Assembly (NCBI GenBank): GCA_914767885.1
Contig: CAJZBQ010000041.1
Coordinates: 860,528-924,527, forward strand
Length of the DNA stretch: 64,000 bases
Reading direction: 5' to 3'
DNA from: Blepharisma stoltei
Taxonomy: Eukaryota > Ciliophora > Heterotrichea > Heterotrichida > Blepharismidae
Below are positions 11,714 to 22,345 of the stretch, piece by piece; position 1 is the first letter of the stretch, and each line of letters opens with the position of its first letter. The notes beneath the pieces are model-generated. The model had not been told where the DNA came from. It ran no database searches and saw nothing but the letters and a program-made list of their open reading frames with translations. The translations under genes were made by a program, and so were the position numbers.

Positions 11714-12043
11714 ATGAAAATAAATAAATCCAGCATCCCACGTCCTCATGCAGCAGTAAATGAAATCTACATCACTCGTAAAAGACCTATTCAAGCTTAT
11801 ATCAAAAGAGCGGAAAAGCTAATGGAACAAGAAATTAAAGAACTGATAATTCATGGCAGTGGAATGGCAATACCAAGAGCATTAGATGTGGCTAATAATT
11901 TAAGAAGATTTTACAATTCTTTTGAAATTCAGACTTCATCTGTAGCAGTTGTCGATGAGCTTGATCATTCTGAAAATTGTGAAGATGATTCAAGGCTAAG
12001 GCTAATCCCAGCAGTACACATAAGATTGTCTGATCTTAAATAA
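11714..12043 (+). CDS. POP7: RNase P/MRP subunit Rpp20 (POP7), Alba superfamily
   Basis: A 109-residue Alba-fold protein. It contains EIYITRKRPIQAYIKRAEKL, IIHGSGMAIPRALDVANNL and a final AVHIRLSDLK, matching the order of conserved blocks in human Rpp20 (IYVTRKT, IYIHGLGLAINRAI, AIHIRVFR). Rpp20 pairs with Rpp25 to bind the RNA of RNase P and RNase MRP in tRNA and rRNA processing. The gene is uninterrupted. Subunit identity follows from whole-length pattern and the strand VVDELD; another Alba paralogue is possible but less likely. Confidence 0.88.
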   Translation: MKINKSSIPRPHAAVNEIYITRKRPIQAYIKRAEKLMEQEIKELIIHGSGMAIPRALDVANNLRRFYNSFEIQTSSVAVVDELDHSENCEDDSRLRLIPAVHIRLSDLK

Positions 12044-12068
12044 GGATTTTGGCTTAATTGTTTAAAAA

Positions 12069-13670
12069 TTAAATTATTTTGGCTTTCTTTTTCTTCTTAG
12101 ACTTATTTTCCAAGTTTTCACAATACTTTTGGAGCCTTGATATAACAGACTCATAATGGTCTTTTAATTGGTTTACAGTATCGTCAAACTGTTTTTTAGA
12201 GTTCCGCTTGTGGTTTGAGCATTGGATTTTGGTTTCTCTCATTTCAATTTTTAATGCTTTTAAAGCAGAAAAATATGCCCATTTGGATAAAATTATTTTT
12301 CTTATTGAATAGATAAAGGCTATTTATTTTTAAAATATAAGGAAAGCTGTATGTTGCCTATGAATTTATTATTTTTTAATAGCGTATTTTGTTGATAAAT
12401 CTATAGCTTTTGCTCTTCAATTACTCAGCTCATTTTCTAAAAATTTGACTCTTTCTTCATAATACGCTTTTACATCTTTTCAAGGCTTATTTAATTTATT
12501 TCTTTCTTTTTCAAGGTTTTTAATTTCTTCTAAAATTTCTTTTTTCTTTTCTTCGAGTCCCTGTAATTCTTCTTTAGCTGCTGCGATTTGTTTTATATTT
12601 GGCTGACTTTGTGTGTTATTTTTGGTTTTTAATGTCCTGTTTTGTTGGCTTATTATGGAAGATAAAATATGGCATCATAAGAATTTTCTGTTGTACAGGA
12701 CAGAAAATATTATGGTCATTTTGAGTTTGGCTTCACAATGTATCTTGCCTCAGGGATAAAGACCGTGGGCTTTTAGATGCTGGCTGATCAAAATTAGTTT
12801 ACTGTAGGCTGAAAGGTAGCTATCTAAATTAGAACAAAATTAGGCTTCTTCGATATTGGTAGATAAAAACTAGAGATAATCTGAATACTAGGGGCTAAAT
12901 TGGTATTTTACTCAAAGCAAAAGGTAAAAATCCTAATTAATCGAATAAATGCAGATTATTCTGGAAGGTTCACTGCTTCTAGGTCTTAGAATTGCATTTC
13001 CTTGTGACAGTTTTCTTTTTGCTTTAGTCCCATTCGCATCATTTTTTTTATTTTCCATCTCCATTTCAGTTTTTACATAATTTTTAATCCTTTCAGTCTG
13101 CATCTCTAACTCTTTAAATTCTTTATCTTTTATACGTTCTTTTTCTTTAAGCTTCTGCTTCAACTCTTTTACTTCTTCTTTTTTTGTTTTTAATTTTTCT
13201 AACAATTTTTCATCACTTTTTCTGCTTTCAACTACTCCTTTATTTCCTACCTCTATAATTTGGTTGAGCCTATCGATTTCATCTCTATACAAAGCTGTCT
13301 CATTTTTATAAATTTCACAAATTTCTTCATATTTTTTCTTAAATCCTTCTTCTCTATGGTTTTCTATTTTTTTGCCACTGTTTTCGAGCTCTATATAAGA
13401 ATTTTTTTGGGAACTGTCTGATTTTTCTATACTTTGTGAAAGATTTGGGGAAGGCTTGTAGGGATCATTTCGCTTATACATGAAGATTGGACTATAGGTG
13501 TTTGGCCGCTCTATTTGATAGCTTTGGTTTCTTTTTCAGCTAGCTAAATCTTTTTCAGCGAGTGAGGTTTCCAGTTCTGCCTAGATGGGTTTTACTTTTA
13601 ATAGTAAAGCTTTTCTGTATTCTCTTTCTTCGACAAGTTCTGGAGTTAATAGTCTCTTTCCTAAATCCAT
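12069..13670 (-). CDS. Coiled-coil protein (two interruptions, one intron)
   Basis: About 389 residues once an IES (12274-12384), an insertion (12651-12956) and a 15-nt intron (13581-13595) are removed; the remaining 1170 nt are a single open frame, with three TGA codons read as Trp. The protein begins MDLGKRLLTPELVEER. A long Glu/Lys coiled coil spans about residues 95-185 (EEVKELKQKLKEKERIKDKE) and a second follows the insertion. It ends in a lysine cluster (KSKKKKKAKII). No family is recognised. Confidence 0.8.
12274..12384. other. IES, 111 bp
   Basis: AT-rich segment between TA at 12274 and TA at 12385. Removal joins DLSTK to YFSALKALKIEM on the minus strand; retention gives tandem stops. 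Confidence 0.82.
12650..12967 (+). mobile_element. SINE-like insertion in coiled-coil gene
   Basis: Element 12662-12955 between near-identical 12-bp copies of TTATT(A/C)TGGAAG (12650-12661 and 12956-12967). The left end has an ATAAAATATGGC head. Cutting at the TA within the duplication removes 306 nt and joins SSEPSRI to SQQNRTLKTK in frame. Confidence 0.75.
13581..13595 (-). other. 15-nt spliceosomal intron
   Basis: GTAAAACCCATCTAG on the minus strand. It holds an in-frame TAG; removal joins KALLLK to AELETSLAEKDLA. Confidence 0.9.
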
Positions 13671-14078
13671 TTTTAAATTATTAAGAATTGCCTTTTAGGA
13701 TCATCACAAGTAAAACACGCATAAAAATTAATTAAAACAAGAAGAAATTGCAAATATAAAGAGGATATACTTTATCAATGTGTTTTCAGAAAAAATATAA
13801 TTTTTATATGCATTTAGTTATTTTCGAGACATTGTCTGTCAATATTGGTAAAATATATTTAATAATAATCTATATTGGTAAACTATATTTAATAATATCT
13901 ATAGACGGATTTAAAAAACTGTTTTTATAAAATGACAGTTTAGTCGCTAATCAAAACTTTTTTTATTTAAACAAATTTTAACCAATGCCACGCTATTCTC
14001 ATCTTCCTGAGAGTTACGTTTTTAAACTTTATCAAGATAAACTATCCTTTCGGTTTTTATTTTCGTCTTGAAATCTAT
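13671..14078. other. Divergent intergenic region
   Basis: AT-rich spacer between two divergently transcribed genes. It has an imperfect direct repeat of an ATATTGGTAAA(A/C)TATATTTAATAAT type near 13838-13895. No gene is seen; a shared promoter is plausible. Confidence 0.5.
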
Positions 14079-14732
14079 ATGCAAAGTCTATCTTTGCATA
14101 ATGGGGGTATCCACACCAATTCAAATTTAAAAATGATTGATATACCAACCAGCCAGCTTAGCCTGCTGCTTCCCCAAAAACTGATTGAAGACGTTTTAGG
14201 ATACCAAAACCATGATCTATCTCCCTCAAGCCCCCATATAATTTCCACTTCAATTCAGTCATCCCCTTCTTCTGTATCCAAATCTTCATTTCCTCCATCT
14301 CCACAAATCGCACCCTTAGAAAGCCGCCTCCACTCTTATTTATTTAAACATCCTCACAAAGGCTCGGTCTCTTTAAAACTTGCTACATTATTTGAAAACT
14401 TAAATTTATCATATTAGAAATGAGTTATTTTTTAAAAAAAAATAATAACACCCTTTTTTCTATAGGATAATAGTACATATAATGCGAGAAAAATGGTAAA
14501 AGGTATTTAGAAATGTATAGAAAAGGAAGTAGAAAAAGAAATCGCTGAATGCAAGCAGGAAGTTAAGCTTTGTAATGAAATTAAGACGGACTTTTTCGAC
14601 GGAGTTGTAGCAACGATTAATTTATTTGCTAAAAAACCTGAAAAATTAAATGCAAGGGCGAAAATCTTTTGTCCATTGGAAATTGATAAAGAAAATATCC
14701 CTCCACAGTGGATAAATGATAAGAGAAATTAA
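14079..14732 (+). CDS. Hypothetical protein with IES and intron
   Basis: 190 residues after removing a 66-bp IES (14412-14477) and a 15-nt intron (14496-14510). The N-terminal half is Ser/Pro-rich (SPSSPHIISTSIQSSPSSVS); the second half is charged, with KCIEKEVEKEIAECKQEVKLC and KENIPPQWINDK near the end. No family is recognised. The start at 14079 is a choice: a different-frame ATG at 13985 opens a short peptide only. Confidence 0.7.
14412..14477. other. Short IES, 66 bp
   Basis: AT-rich, from TA at 14412 to TA at 14478. It carries stops; removal reads ENLNLSYNARKMKCIEKEV together with the adjacent intron. Confidence 0.85.
14496..14510 (+). other. 15-nt spliceosomal intron
   Basis: GTAAAAGGTATTTAG; removal joins NARKM to KCIEKEVEKEI in frame. 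Confidence 0.9.
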
Positions 14733-14767
14733 ATTTGGTTATTATTTTTCTATTATAATAATTCTAA

Positions 14768-15172
14768 ATGGCCTTAAGATTAGCAAGAGTGTTTAGACGC
14801 TCAGGGATGCCCCAGCTAGCTACAAGAGGAAGACCTGCTGCAGACACTGAAGTAGCTGATGAAATCCCTCACGATTTCTACGTAGTAAAAGATTATGAAA
14901 GAAACTTGTTTTATGGGCAGCTCTCCCATGCTCAGAGACCTGGTTATAAAAAGAGATATGATCCATTTAAGAAATTCTCTGAAAGACAAGAACATGCTTG
15001 GACTCCCAGATATAGAAACCAACAATTTGATGCTGGGACAGGCTGGATTACCTTCGCTTTTATTCTTTTATTGCCTTTTGAATTTATTGTGCTTTTCTAT
15101 TTGGAAACCAAGTATAAAAGATATCGCTACAACCCATTGGCTTACAACTTGGGTATTCCTCATGAACTCTAG
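14768..15172 (+). CDS. Small single-pass membrane protein, possibly mitochondrial
   Basis: 134 residues. The N terminus (MALRLARVFRRSGMPQLATR) is an Arg-rich amphipathic stretch typical of mitochondrial presequences. One hydrophobic helix (about 95-115, WITFAFILLLPFEFIVLFYL) is followed by a short basic tail. The Tyr- and Arg-rich middle resembles accessory subunits of respiratory complexes, but no specific subunit is recognised. Uninterrupted, 35 bp after the preceding gene. Confidence 0.75.
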   Translation: MALRLARVFRRSGMPQLATRGRPAADTEVADEIPHDFYVVKDYERNLFYGQLSHAQRPGYKKRYDPFKKFSERQEHAWTPRYRNQQFDAGTGWITFAFILLLPFEFIVLFYLETKYKRYRYNPLAYNLGIPHEL

Positions 15173-15233
15173 ATAAGTTAACTACAACTTTAAAGAGATT
15201 AATTGATAGATTAATAAAAATAATTTAAGAAAG

Positions 15234-16514
15234 ATGTTTGCAGCAGGCAATTTTTATTTAGAAGAAAACTTAGGAATTGTACTTGATATAGGCAATCATA
15301 CTACAAAAGCTGGCTACGCAGGAGATGCCGTACCTAAAGCAATTGTCCCTTCAGTAAACATAATTTAGTATGTTGGCATCATCGAAAACCCCAACCAAAT
15401 GGATCTTGAATCCAAAGACATTTTAACAGGGGACAGAATCAATAAATACCAAGACTATATGAAAATCGAACAACTTTTTGCTGAAGGCAGAGACAAGTAT
15501 GAAAAAATCGAACAAATATGCAAAGAAGCTCTTGAAAAAAGTCTAAAAATCACACAGCAAACGCATCCAATTTTATTATCAGAGCCAAGTATCCACGATA
15601 AAGAATTTCGTAGTGCTTTAACTGAAATTATGTTCGAGAAATTACAGCTTCCAGCTATTTTTATAGTAAAAAATGCAGCACTTTCTTCATTTGCGTCAGG
15701 AAGGACTACAAGTTTAATTTTGGATTCCGGGGCTTATTCAACTAGTGCAGTCCCAATACAGGATGGGTATGTTTTACAGAAATCAATAACACAATGTAAT
15801 ATCGGAGGAGAAATGTTTACTGATATGCTGCTGAGTACTTTGAAGAGTAATGGAGTGTACATAAGGCCTCATTATACATTTAACAAAGATATTAAAAGTA
15901 TTGAGGATGGAGAAATAGGAAGCACTGATTTTGCTATTGAAGAAGTCTTAAATATTGATGTAAACCCTTCATTTCAAGAGCATTCTATAAAAGAAGTAGT
16001 AAGAAATATAAAAGAAGCCACATTTAAGGTAAGCGATATCACTTTTCCTGAAACTTCTTATACAGGGATTCAGCCTCAGAACTATGATTTGCCTGATGGC
16101 ACACAAATTCAGGTCGGAACTGAAAGATATAGAATCCCTGAAATGCTTTTTGTGCAAGGAGCTGAAGGAGTAGCAGGAGTGGCAGGATTTTCAGGGGTCC
16201 ACCAAATGGTTTGTGATGCAATTAATAAGTGTGATGCAGAAATTCGAAGAGAATTATATGGAAATCTAATAGTTACAGGAGGAAATTCTCTTATTGGAGG
16301 ATTTCCTGATAGATTGTATAAGAAAATTTCAGAAATTAATGCTCAGAGCATGAAAATCAGAATCATTGCCCCTCAGAACCCTAATGACCGAAAATTCAGT
16401 GCTTGGATAGGAGGCTCCATTTTAGCATCTTTAGGAAGTTTCAGCCAAATGTGGATATCAAAGCAAGACTATGATGAAAATGGAGCTAATATAGTAGAAA
16501 GAAAATGCCCTTAA
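15234..16514 (+). CDS. ARP4: Actin-related protein 4 (ARP4/BAF53 class)
   Basis: 421 residues with the actin fold: phosphate-loop strands GIVLDIGNHTTKAGYAGD and LILDSGAYSTSAVP. The closest pattern is ARP4/ACTL6: YDLPDGTQIQVG, YRIPEMLF, CDAEIRRELYGNLIVTGGNSL, and the C terminus WIGGSILASLGSFSQMWIS ending ERKCP. ARP4 is a nuclear subunit shared by SWI/SNF, INO80/SWR1 and NuA4-type complexes and binds actin and nucleosomes. A 15-nt intron (15354-15368) lies after AIVPS. Start chosen for the exact match of MFAAGNFYLEENLGIVLDIG to the family. A CECR2/RSF1-like remodelling factor is encoded at 43199-45802, but linkage is not meaningful here. Confidence 0.94.
15354..15368 (+). other. 15-nt spliceosomal intron
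   Basis: GTAAACATAATTTAG; contains an in-frame TAG and is removed to give AIVPSYVGIIENP, as expected for ARP4. Confidence 0.95.
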
Positions 16515-16713
16515 TAAATTATCTCTATCATTTTTAACTAATAGATAAAATTATTAGTCTAAAACCCAATCATACCAACATTTTTTTCGTGACCTATAAT
16601 TTTGAATTTTTGATATAAATTATTTTGAATTAAATTTGAGCAGAATTCAGAAAAATTTAATAGTTTTAAGACAGAATAGATGTTTCAGGATTATTAAATA
16701 TTGATATAAAAAT

Positions 16714-17518
16714 ATGTTGAGTGATCATTTGCATAAACAGCTAATAGCAAATTGCCAGAGAGAGCCTACAGTTATAGATAGCTATGGTGTCCATTTTGAA
16801 TATCATGATTTATGTGCAAGACTTCTTGCATTGCAAAATTTACAAGAATTGGCTAATCAACAAAGCAAAAAAAGTCCGACAAGTAAAGTTCCGAATTTAG
16901 TGGGATTAGAATCAATTAATGCTGCCCCTACAGAAATAAAGAGCGATAGAGCCAGACATTTGTATGATGTAAATTTTTTCAAAAATAATTTTCTCAAGCC
17001 GAAAAAACAAAAAATAATGCTAATTCCCCCATATCAACTATATGGAAAATTATTCCTCTATATAGAGCAAAGATTTTAATATGAATTTTTTAGTATGATA
17101 TATAATTAATGATGATTATAATAGTGATATCTCCAGCTAGTGATATTAATTTTTAAGTGCTTGTGTTTCGAAAAAAATAAATGTTTGCAAATTATCAATT
17201 TTTACATTTTTAAAAAAAAAATTTTTAAAATGCAAAAAATCTTACTCATTAAAGGAAGTAAGAAATTCGAGTGGGCCAATTAAAAATTTATCACAAATAC
17301 ATCTTAATGGGTCCTCAACAGAGCGGAAATCTGTTTATGAAAGAGTTCAGTCCGTATATGGGAAAAGAAAGATCGTGGGTGCTAATAAAAAGCCAGCAAA
17401 TATTGATATTTTGGCTTTAAAATTGAGCCGAGTCCCACCAATGCCATCTAATTTGTCTACTAAAGTATCTCTATTGAAGAAAATTAAAAGCAAAGCTATA
17501 ATTACTAAAAAAAATTAA
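16714..17518 (+). CDS. Hypothetical basic protein, interrupted by an IES
   Basis: About 197 residues after removing an IES of about 202-211 bp. The first exon part (HLHKQLIANCQREPTVIDSYG) includes SYGVHFEYHDLCARL, similar to the protein at 1391-1870; the second part has KSVYERVQSVYGKRK and ends in Lys-rich sequence. Unknown function. Coding signal in both halves and the shared motif support a real gene. Confidence 0.7.
17032..17242. other. IES, about 211 bp (left edge uncertain)
   Basis: AT-rich, right edge at TA 17243. TA at 17032 gives IPPYSLKEVRN and TA at 17041 gives PPYQLYSLKEVRN; both are in frame, so the left boundary is ambiguous by 9 bp. Confidence 0.7.
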
Positions 17519-17864
17519 TTTTGCTGTAATAAGTAAAGATTTGCTATCTGAAATAGGGCAACTGAAGAAGCTATAATTTTGCATATGAATTATTCAGAAA
17601 TTGAAATTTTTAGTAATATTATTTATTTCTTAGAGCTTAAGACAGTAATTATTGATTTTAACTAGAAAAATTTAAGATTCTCTAATAAGAAGAAAATAGA
17701 AATAATATAACTATGCAAAATAGAGAAATTTAAAGGAGATATATAGAATCCCAAAAAGGATTGTGTAACCTTTAACGCAGAATTTAAGCTGACAGTCGAT
17801 TTTCTTTAAAACCGAAATATATATTAAATAATTTTTTATAGTAGATATTATTTCTCTGACAAGC
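17519..17864. other. Intergenic, AT-rich
   Basis: Between a gene end and a decayed kinase fragment. Nothing recognisable. Confidence 0.45.
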
Positions 17865-19010
17865 ATGGTTTTGTCAGATAATCAATTATTCCATATTCAA
17901 AACAGTTATTTATTAATATCTTCATCAGTATTAGAAATTACGCCTTCCATGATGGCGAAGGCCGCAGTCCGACAGAAAAACAGGAAGTTCCGAAATTCGG
18001 GTCACTTAATAAAATGGGCGGCCCCGAAGGCCACGGGGTCGGATGGAGGTGTGGTTTTCGGGGTGGGAGCAGGTTTGGGCTAACCGGACCTCTCTCGACC
18101 CACAGACGAAAGACCGACGGCGCAATACCAAGCAGGTACTTCTGGAGGAGCATTATGTTGTCTGTAAAATGGCAGAGGTAGTTCCAGAAGGAGGCAACGG
18201 ACGGTTCCCTCATACCCTGAGCACTACCAGGGGTTAAGAGAGTCCTTTGCTGGAGTTTTTTGGTCCAAGCAGGTTCGGGTGAGTCTCCCCGAAAGATGTC
18301 GACGTCACATTTTTGATGACGTCATCAGAAAAGGGCGTTATCTGGGATTAGTGCTTAACGCCACTGAAGCGCGAAGCTAATCCGTGTAAGGGTAGGGGCT
18401 GGAATAATCCCCTGGGACCCCCTATAATTTTATCTCTCTCATCAGTATTAAAAGCTGAGTATCCTCTAATTGATATCTTCTCATTTGATAATAATTTATT
18501 ATTTCAATTGTGGCTTCAAATCCTGACATTTCAGGCATGCTACAATCCATAATAATTGCTTTATACATTTGTTTTCTCTCATTACAGGAGATGACTTTAT
18601 TCATAGCGTTTTTCCATTGCAAGCCTCATCAATAAATCAATGCTGCGGGCTCAGGATTGACAGTAGAGCAAGCCTATTAAACTCATTGCCATCCATAGTA
18701 AAAATATCAGAAACCATCGAGCTTTTTAAGGATTATCAATATAAATGTTTTTTCGTTTTCTAAGAAAATTGTTCTACTGCTAATAAATTGGGGGGATAAA
18801 CTTGGAAATACCAAAGAAAAATCAAAAAGTTGAGCCTTTGCCTGGAGAAGATTTTACTTTGATTGACTTTCCGCCAAGCTGTTTTACTAGAAAATTTGAG
18901 TTATAAAGAAGAATTCATGAGCCTCTTGGGTTAATAATTGGAATATAAGAAGTGCTGAATTCTATGAAAAGCCTTTTTCCCATTTATTCATTCATCCCAA
19001 GCATATTTGC
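17865..19010 (-). pseudogene. Decayed hybrid histidine kinase fragment
   Basis: On the minus strand, from 18960 to 17865, are fragments resembling the C-terminal half of the two kinases at 22346-25074 and 26892-29633: a G-box/ATPase remnant near 18960-18810, then a receiver with AIIMDCSMPEMSGFEATIEI, then GYSAFNTDED and FEYGIIDYLTKPC. The pieces lie in different frames, with at least two frameshifts and a stop, and a 505-bp SINE-like insertion splits the receiver. Upstream kinase and sensor domains are missing. It is a dead third copy of the family. Confidence 0.8.
17922..18450 (+). mobile_element. SINE-like insertion in kinase pseudogene
   Basis: Element 17934-18438 between perfect copies of TCATCAGTATTA (17922-17933 and 18439-18450). 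GC-rich, with an AATAAAATGGGCGG block near 18010. Its GC content stands out sharply from the flanks. Confidence 0.85.
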
Positions 19011-19093
19011 TTTATTTTAAAAATAATCTAAATACATAATTTTAATTATCTTTAGTATAACATTTAAATATTAATCTCATATAATTAGCGGGA

Positions 19094-21993
19094 ATGGACA
19101 TCTTAGAGCAGCATCAAGAACTCTCGCCTTATCACATCTCACTCTGCATCCTTCTCCACGAATCATTTATGAACCCAAAACTATTACCTCAACAGCGTCA
19201 AAAAACCCTAACTCCCCTCGTCCGTGAGCAAATAAAAAATTTGTGTTCGATCATGGACGGGGTTAAATTTTTTTTTAAAAAAATTATATATAAATTTTAT
19301 TGAAAAAATTTTTAATTTGTAAAATATTGAGAAGCAAAAATTAATTTAATTTGCGAAATTTATATTTTAAAATGCAAGCTGTTTAGAATTAATCAGAATT
19401 ACAAGAGATTTTATTATAATAATTATCATTTATATATAAAATTGTTTTTCATAAATAATTTTGTTCGCAAAAATAGGGATTTTTCCAATGGTTTTGTTTG
19501 CTTACGAAGGGGGGAGTAAGCTTTCTTGTTAGTAAAATCAAAGATGAAGGATCTGAAGAAATGAGCTTTCAAGATTTATCTCAAACTTACATTAATTTAT
19601 CAGTTTCTGAGCCTCCATATTTTTCTAAAAGAATTCTTTACAACTAAATATAACTAGGATAGTAAATTATCTGCAAACTCTTGAAGAAGGAATCAATTCT
19701 ATTCAGCCAATAAAAACCCATTTTTTAAACGCTATTAGCTCTTTACAGCACTTCAGCGACATTCTTACCTTTTTCATTGCGAAATTGAATGAACTTAAAA
19801 ATGAAGGCGAAATGAGCATGGGGTATTTGGAGCAAGGAGGAACTTTATATTTGTTTTTGCGAAAATGCTTTTTGATTTTTGCGAGGATGGGGTTTGAAGA
19901 TATCACAAAGCTTGATATCCCCTTTATATATAACTATTCAAGGCAATAAATATAAATAAAATTGAATTTTAATTTTATATTTTTATAGGAAGGGTATAAA
20001 AAGCTTCAAGAATACAAAAGCGGCAAAACTCAAGAAAAGTCTGATGCCCAGCACTCAGTATCAGTCGCCACAAATCTAGATAGTTTAGTGCTAAAGAAAA
20101 CCTACCAAGAGCTTTCTGAAGAAATTTCCAAAATAAACCCTCCAACTAACTTCATTTGCCAAGGCCATTTAGACGCTTATTACAAAAACAATCAAGCAAT
20201 TGACAACATTCATAGGTATTTTGATATGATTTTGGACTCAAAAATGCCTACAAAAACAACTCGTGAAAAAGGGCTAGTAGTCGTCCAATCATCAACACAT
20301 TATGCTTCTTTGCATAGAGTAAAAATTGAGCTTCAGCTAGGCCATTTAGAGCCTGCATTGCATTTATTAGTAGAAACCATAAAGCGAGCACTCAGCGAAA
20401 ATGATAACCCAGTTATTTTAGAGTCTACACTATTATTTATGAAAATCGCTGGGCTGATGGGGAATTATAAAAAAGAAAAAAGAATTGCTGAAAGAGCTGT
20501 TTTACAATCAATTAAGCTGGGGAACTTAATTGCGCTAATAAAATCATCATTATTTTTTTCGCAAGCTGATTTGCTATATCCAAATTTAATATAATTTTAA
20601 TGGAGGATTTTTGTATAATTTGTATTAAAAATAAGAAAATAAGCATAATCATACTCATTTATATAGGTAACAGAAAGGATATTCAAAATGTGAATCGTCT
20701 AATATATTAGCTGAAATAAAGCCAAAAATCGATACTAAAAAGAAAATTCCTATGATTGTGCCGAGATATTTAAATGTTGATACAAATGTGAAAACATGGG
20801 TAAATTTAGCTGATTATGCTTTTATTGAAGGATTAGTCAAGCATGAGCATGCAGATTTGAGAAGTAACCAAATGAGAATGAATGTTTTAAATTGGATGAA
20901 TCAAGGATGCTACTGAATTTCACATAGCTTTCTTAATGCCATCAAAGAAAACCCTCTGAAAACTGCGATTGATGCTGATTTTTATTTGCAGATTGCTCGA
21001 TTTTTAGCTCAGTATCAAAAAGATACAGTTCTGGACATCTTAAAATACGTTGATTCTTATTGCTCTATTAAAACCTGCATAAAATGGGACTTTTCTATTT
21101 ATACTATTAATATTCTAAACCATAATGCCAATAAAGATAATATCCAAATTTTTATAAAAAATGGCAAAAAATATTAATAAATTATTTTTTTTTCAAATCT
21201 AATAGAATATTACATTGGGCACATATGAAGCCTTAACAAAGGAGAACTATTAGAAGCCCTTTACTTTGAAGAAAAAGCAATTGAAACTTTAAACCAAACA
21301 AATGACGTTGACCTTTTCCTTGATATAAAATTAAATAAGCTTCGAAGACTTATTCACCATTATCAGCTCAGAGAAGCTTATGAGCTCGCAAATGAGCTAA
21401 TTTCTACATTACATGACCGTGGCAGCAAAGTTCGCATAGTAGAAACTAGGATTTTATTATCTTATATATATTCTATGTCAAGCCAACACTATAAAGCTCT
21501 TTCTGAGATAAATAAAACACTTCCTTATATCGAGGATTTTTCAATATTAGAAATCATAATAAAAACTAGACTTGCTGAAGTTTATCTTGATATTGCCCCT
21601 AATTCTATCCCGTCGCTACAAATATTGACTCCTTTAGATAAAATTCTGGACAGGGTGAATTTTCCGCTGATATGTGGGAAATATCATGCAGTTAAGGCAA
21701 AATGCTTATTTGCCCTTGGGATGAGCTTGAATTCAAATTTATCGATGAATTTAATGAAAAGTGGGATTGACCATTGTATTAAAGCGGTGGATTATTTTAA
21801 ACAAATAAATAGCTGTTATGAAATCAGAGAAGTTTTGTATATGCAGGCAAGAGGGTTCCATCAAATCGGGGATTTCGGGAATAGAGATAAATCGGCTGAA
21901 GAATTCTGTAAGATTAATCAAGAAATAAATTGGGCTGCAAAGAGGACAAAAAGTAGAGAAAGCCAGAGTTTAGTGTTTTTAATTGGTGATTAG
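19094..21993 (+). CDS. APC5: Anaphase-promoting complex subunit 5 (TPR protein), interrupted by four IESs
   Basis: APC5 is a scaffold subunit of the APC/C ubiquitin ligase that drives mitotic exit. Pieces in order: LSPYHISLCILLHESF (like human TPYKIAVLVLLNEM); GGTLYLFLRKCFLIFARMGF (like FLRHMILAYSKLSF); CQGHLDAYYKNNQAIDNIHR (like EAHYLSYLNNLRVQDVFSST); HYASLHRVKIELQLGHLEPA; the late TPRs EAYELANELI and AVKAKCLFALGM; and YFKQINSCYEIREVLYMQAR near the end (like YFAKVDCKERIRDVVYFQAR). Four IESs are inferred (308, 60-66, 103 and about 84 bp). One frame change near 19630, at a short A run, is unexplained and looks like a missing base. After correction about 780 codons remain. Confidence 0.9.
19209..19516. 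mobile_element. MITE-type IES, 308 bp
   Basis: From TA 19209 to TA 19517. Termini TAACTCCCCTCGTCCGTGAG and (reverse complement of right end) TACTCCCCCCTTCGTAAGC are inverted repeats. The left end repeats itself inverted as GATCATGGACGGGGTTA. Removal joins QQRQKTL to SFLVSKIKDEG. Confidence 0.93.
19929..19994. other. Short IES, 66 bp (60 bp if the second TA is used)
   Basis: AT-rich segment ending at TA 19995. Left TA at 19929 or 19935 both keep frame: LDIPFIYKKLQEY or LDIPFIYNYKKLQEY. Confidence 0.78.
20577..20679. other. IES, 103 bp
   Basis: From TA 20577 to TA 20680. Both ends read TATCC inward. Removal joins SQADLLY to SKCESSNILAE. Confidence 0.82.
21116..21199. other. IES, boundaries uncertain
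   Basis: The APC5 frame is blocked here by stops in an AT-rich stretch. Several TA pairs restore it (for example 21116/21200, or 21155/21203). The coding frame resumes as IEYYIGHIWSLNKGELLEAL. Confidence 0.6.
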
Positions 21994-21999
21994 TTAGAA

Positions 22000-22345
22000 T
22001 TAAGCTAGTTTTTCTAGACACCTATTTGTATTATACAAAGTATAAGCTATTACTATGTATATTTTAAAGTATTTGTTATAAATACTTACTCCTTATCTTG
22101 ATAGAAATATTCCATTAAGCATTCATAAAAATGGTAAATTAATCCCCAACCCTACCCACCTCAAATCTACTATCTATTTTAATAATAATTAATCTAGACA
22201 TTACAGCATATAATAAGTCCTGCATAGTTCTAATATAACTTTTAAGCAAATTTGCTAATGTATTGCATATTCTATCTCTTGTGGGACTAATTTATAAGAT
22301 AAATTTTTATATGGAAAAAATTTAATTTTTTAAATTTTAAGGTTA
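22000..22345. other. Convergent intergenic region
   Basis: AT-rich, between the APC5 stop and the hybrid kinase stop on the other strand. No gene is seen. Confidence 0.5.

Noticed and set aside
17938-18237. GC-rich open frames on both strands
   Set aside because: They lie in a TSD-flanked SINE-like insertion within a pseudogene; no protein family and no codon pattern like the real genes.
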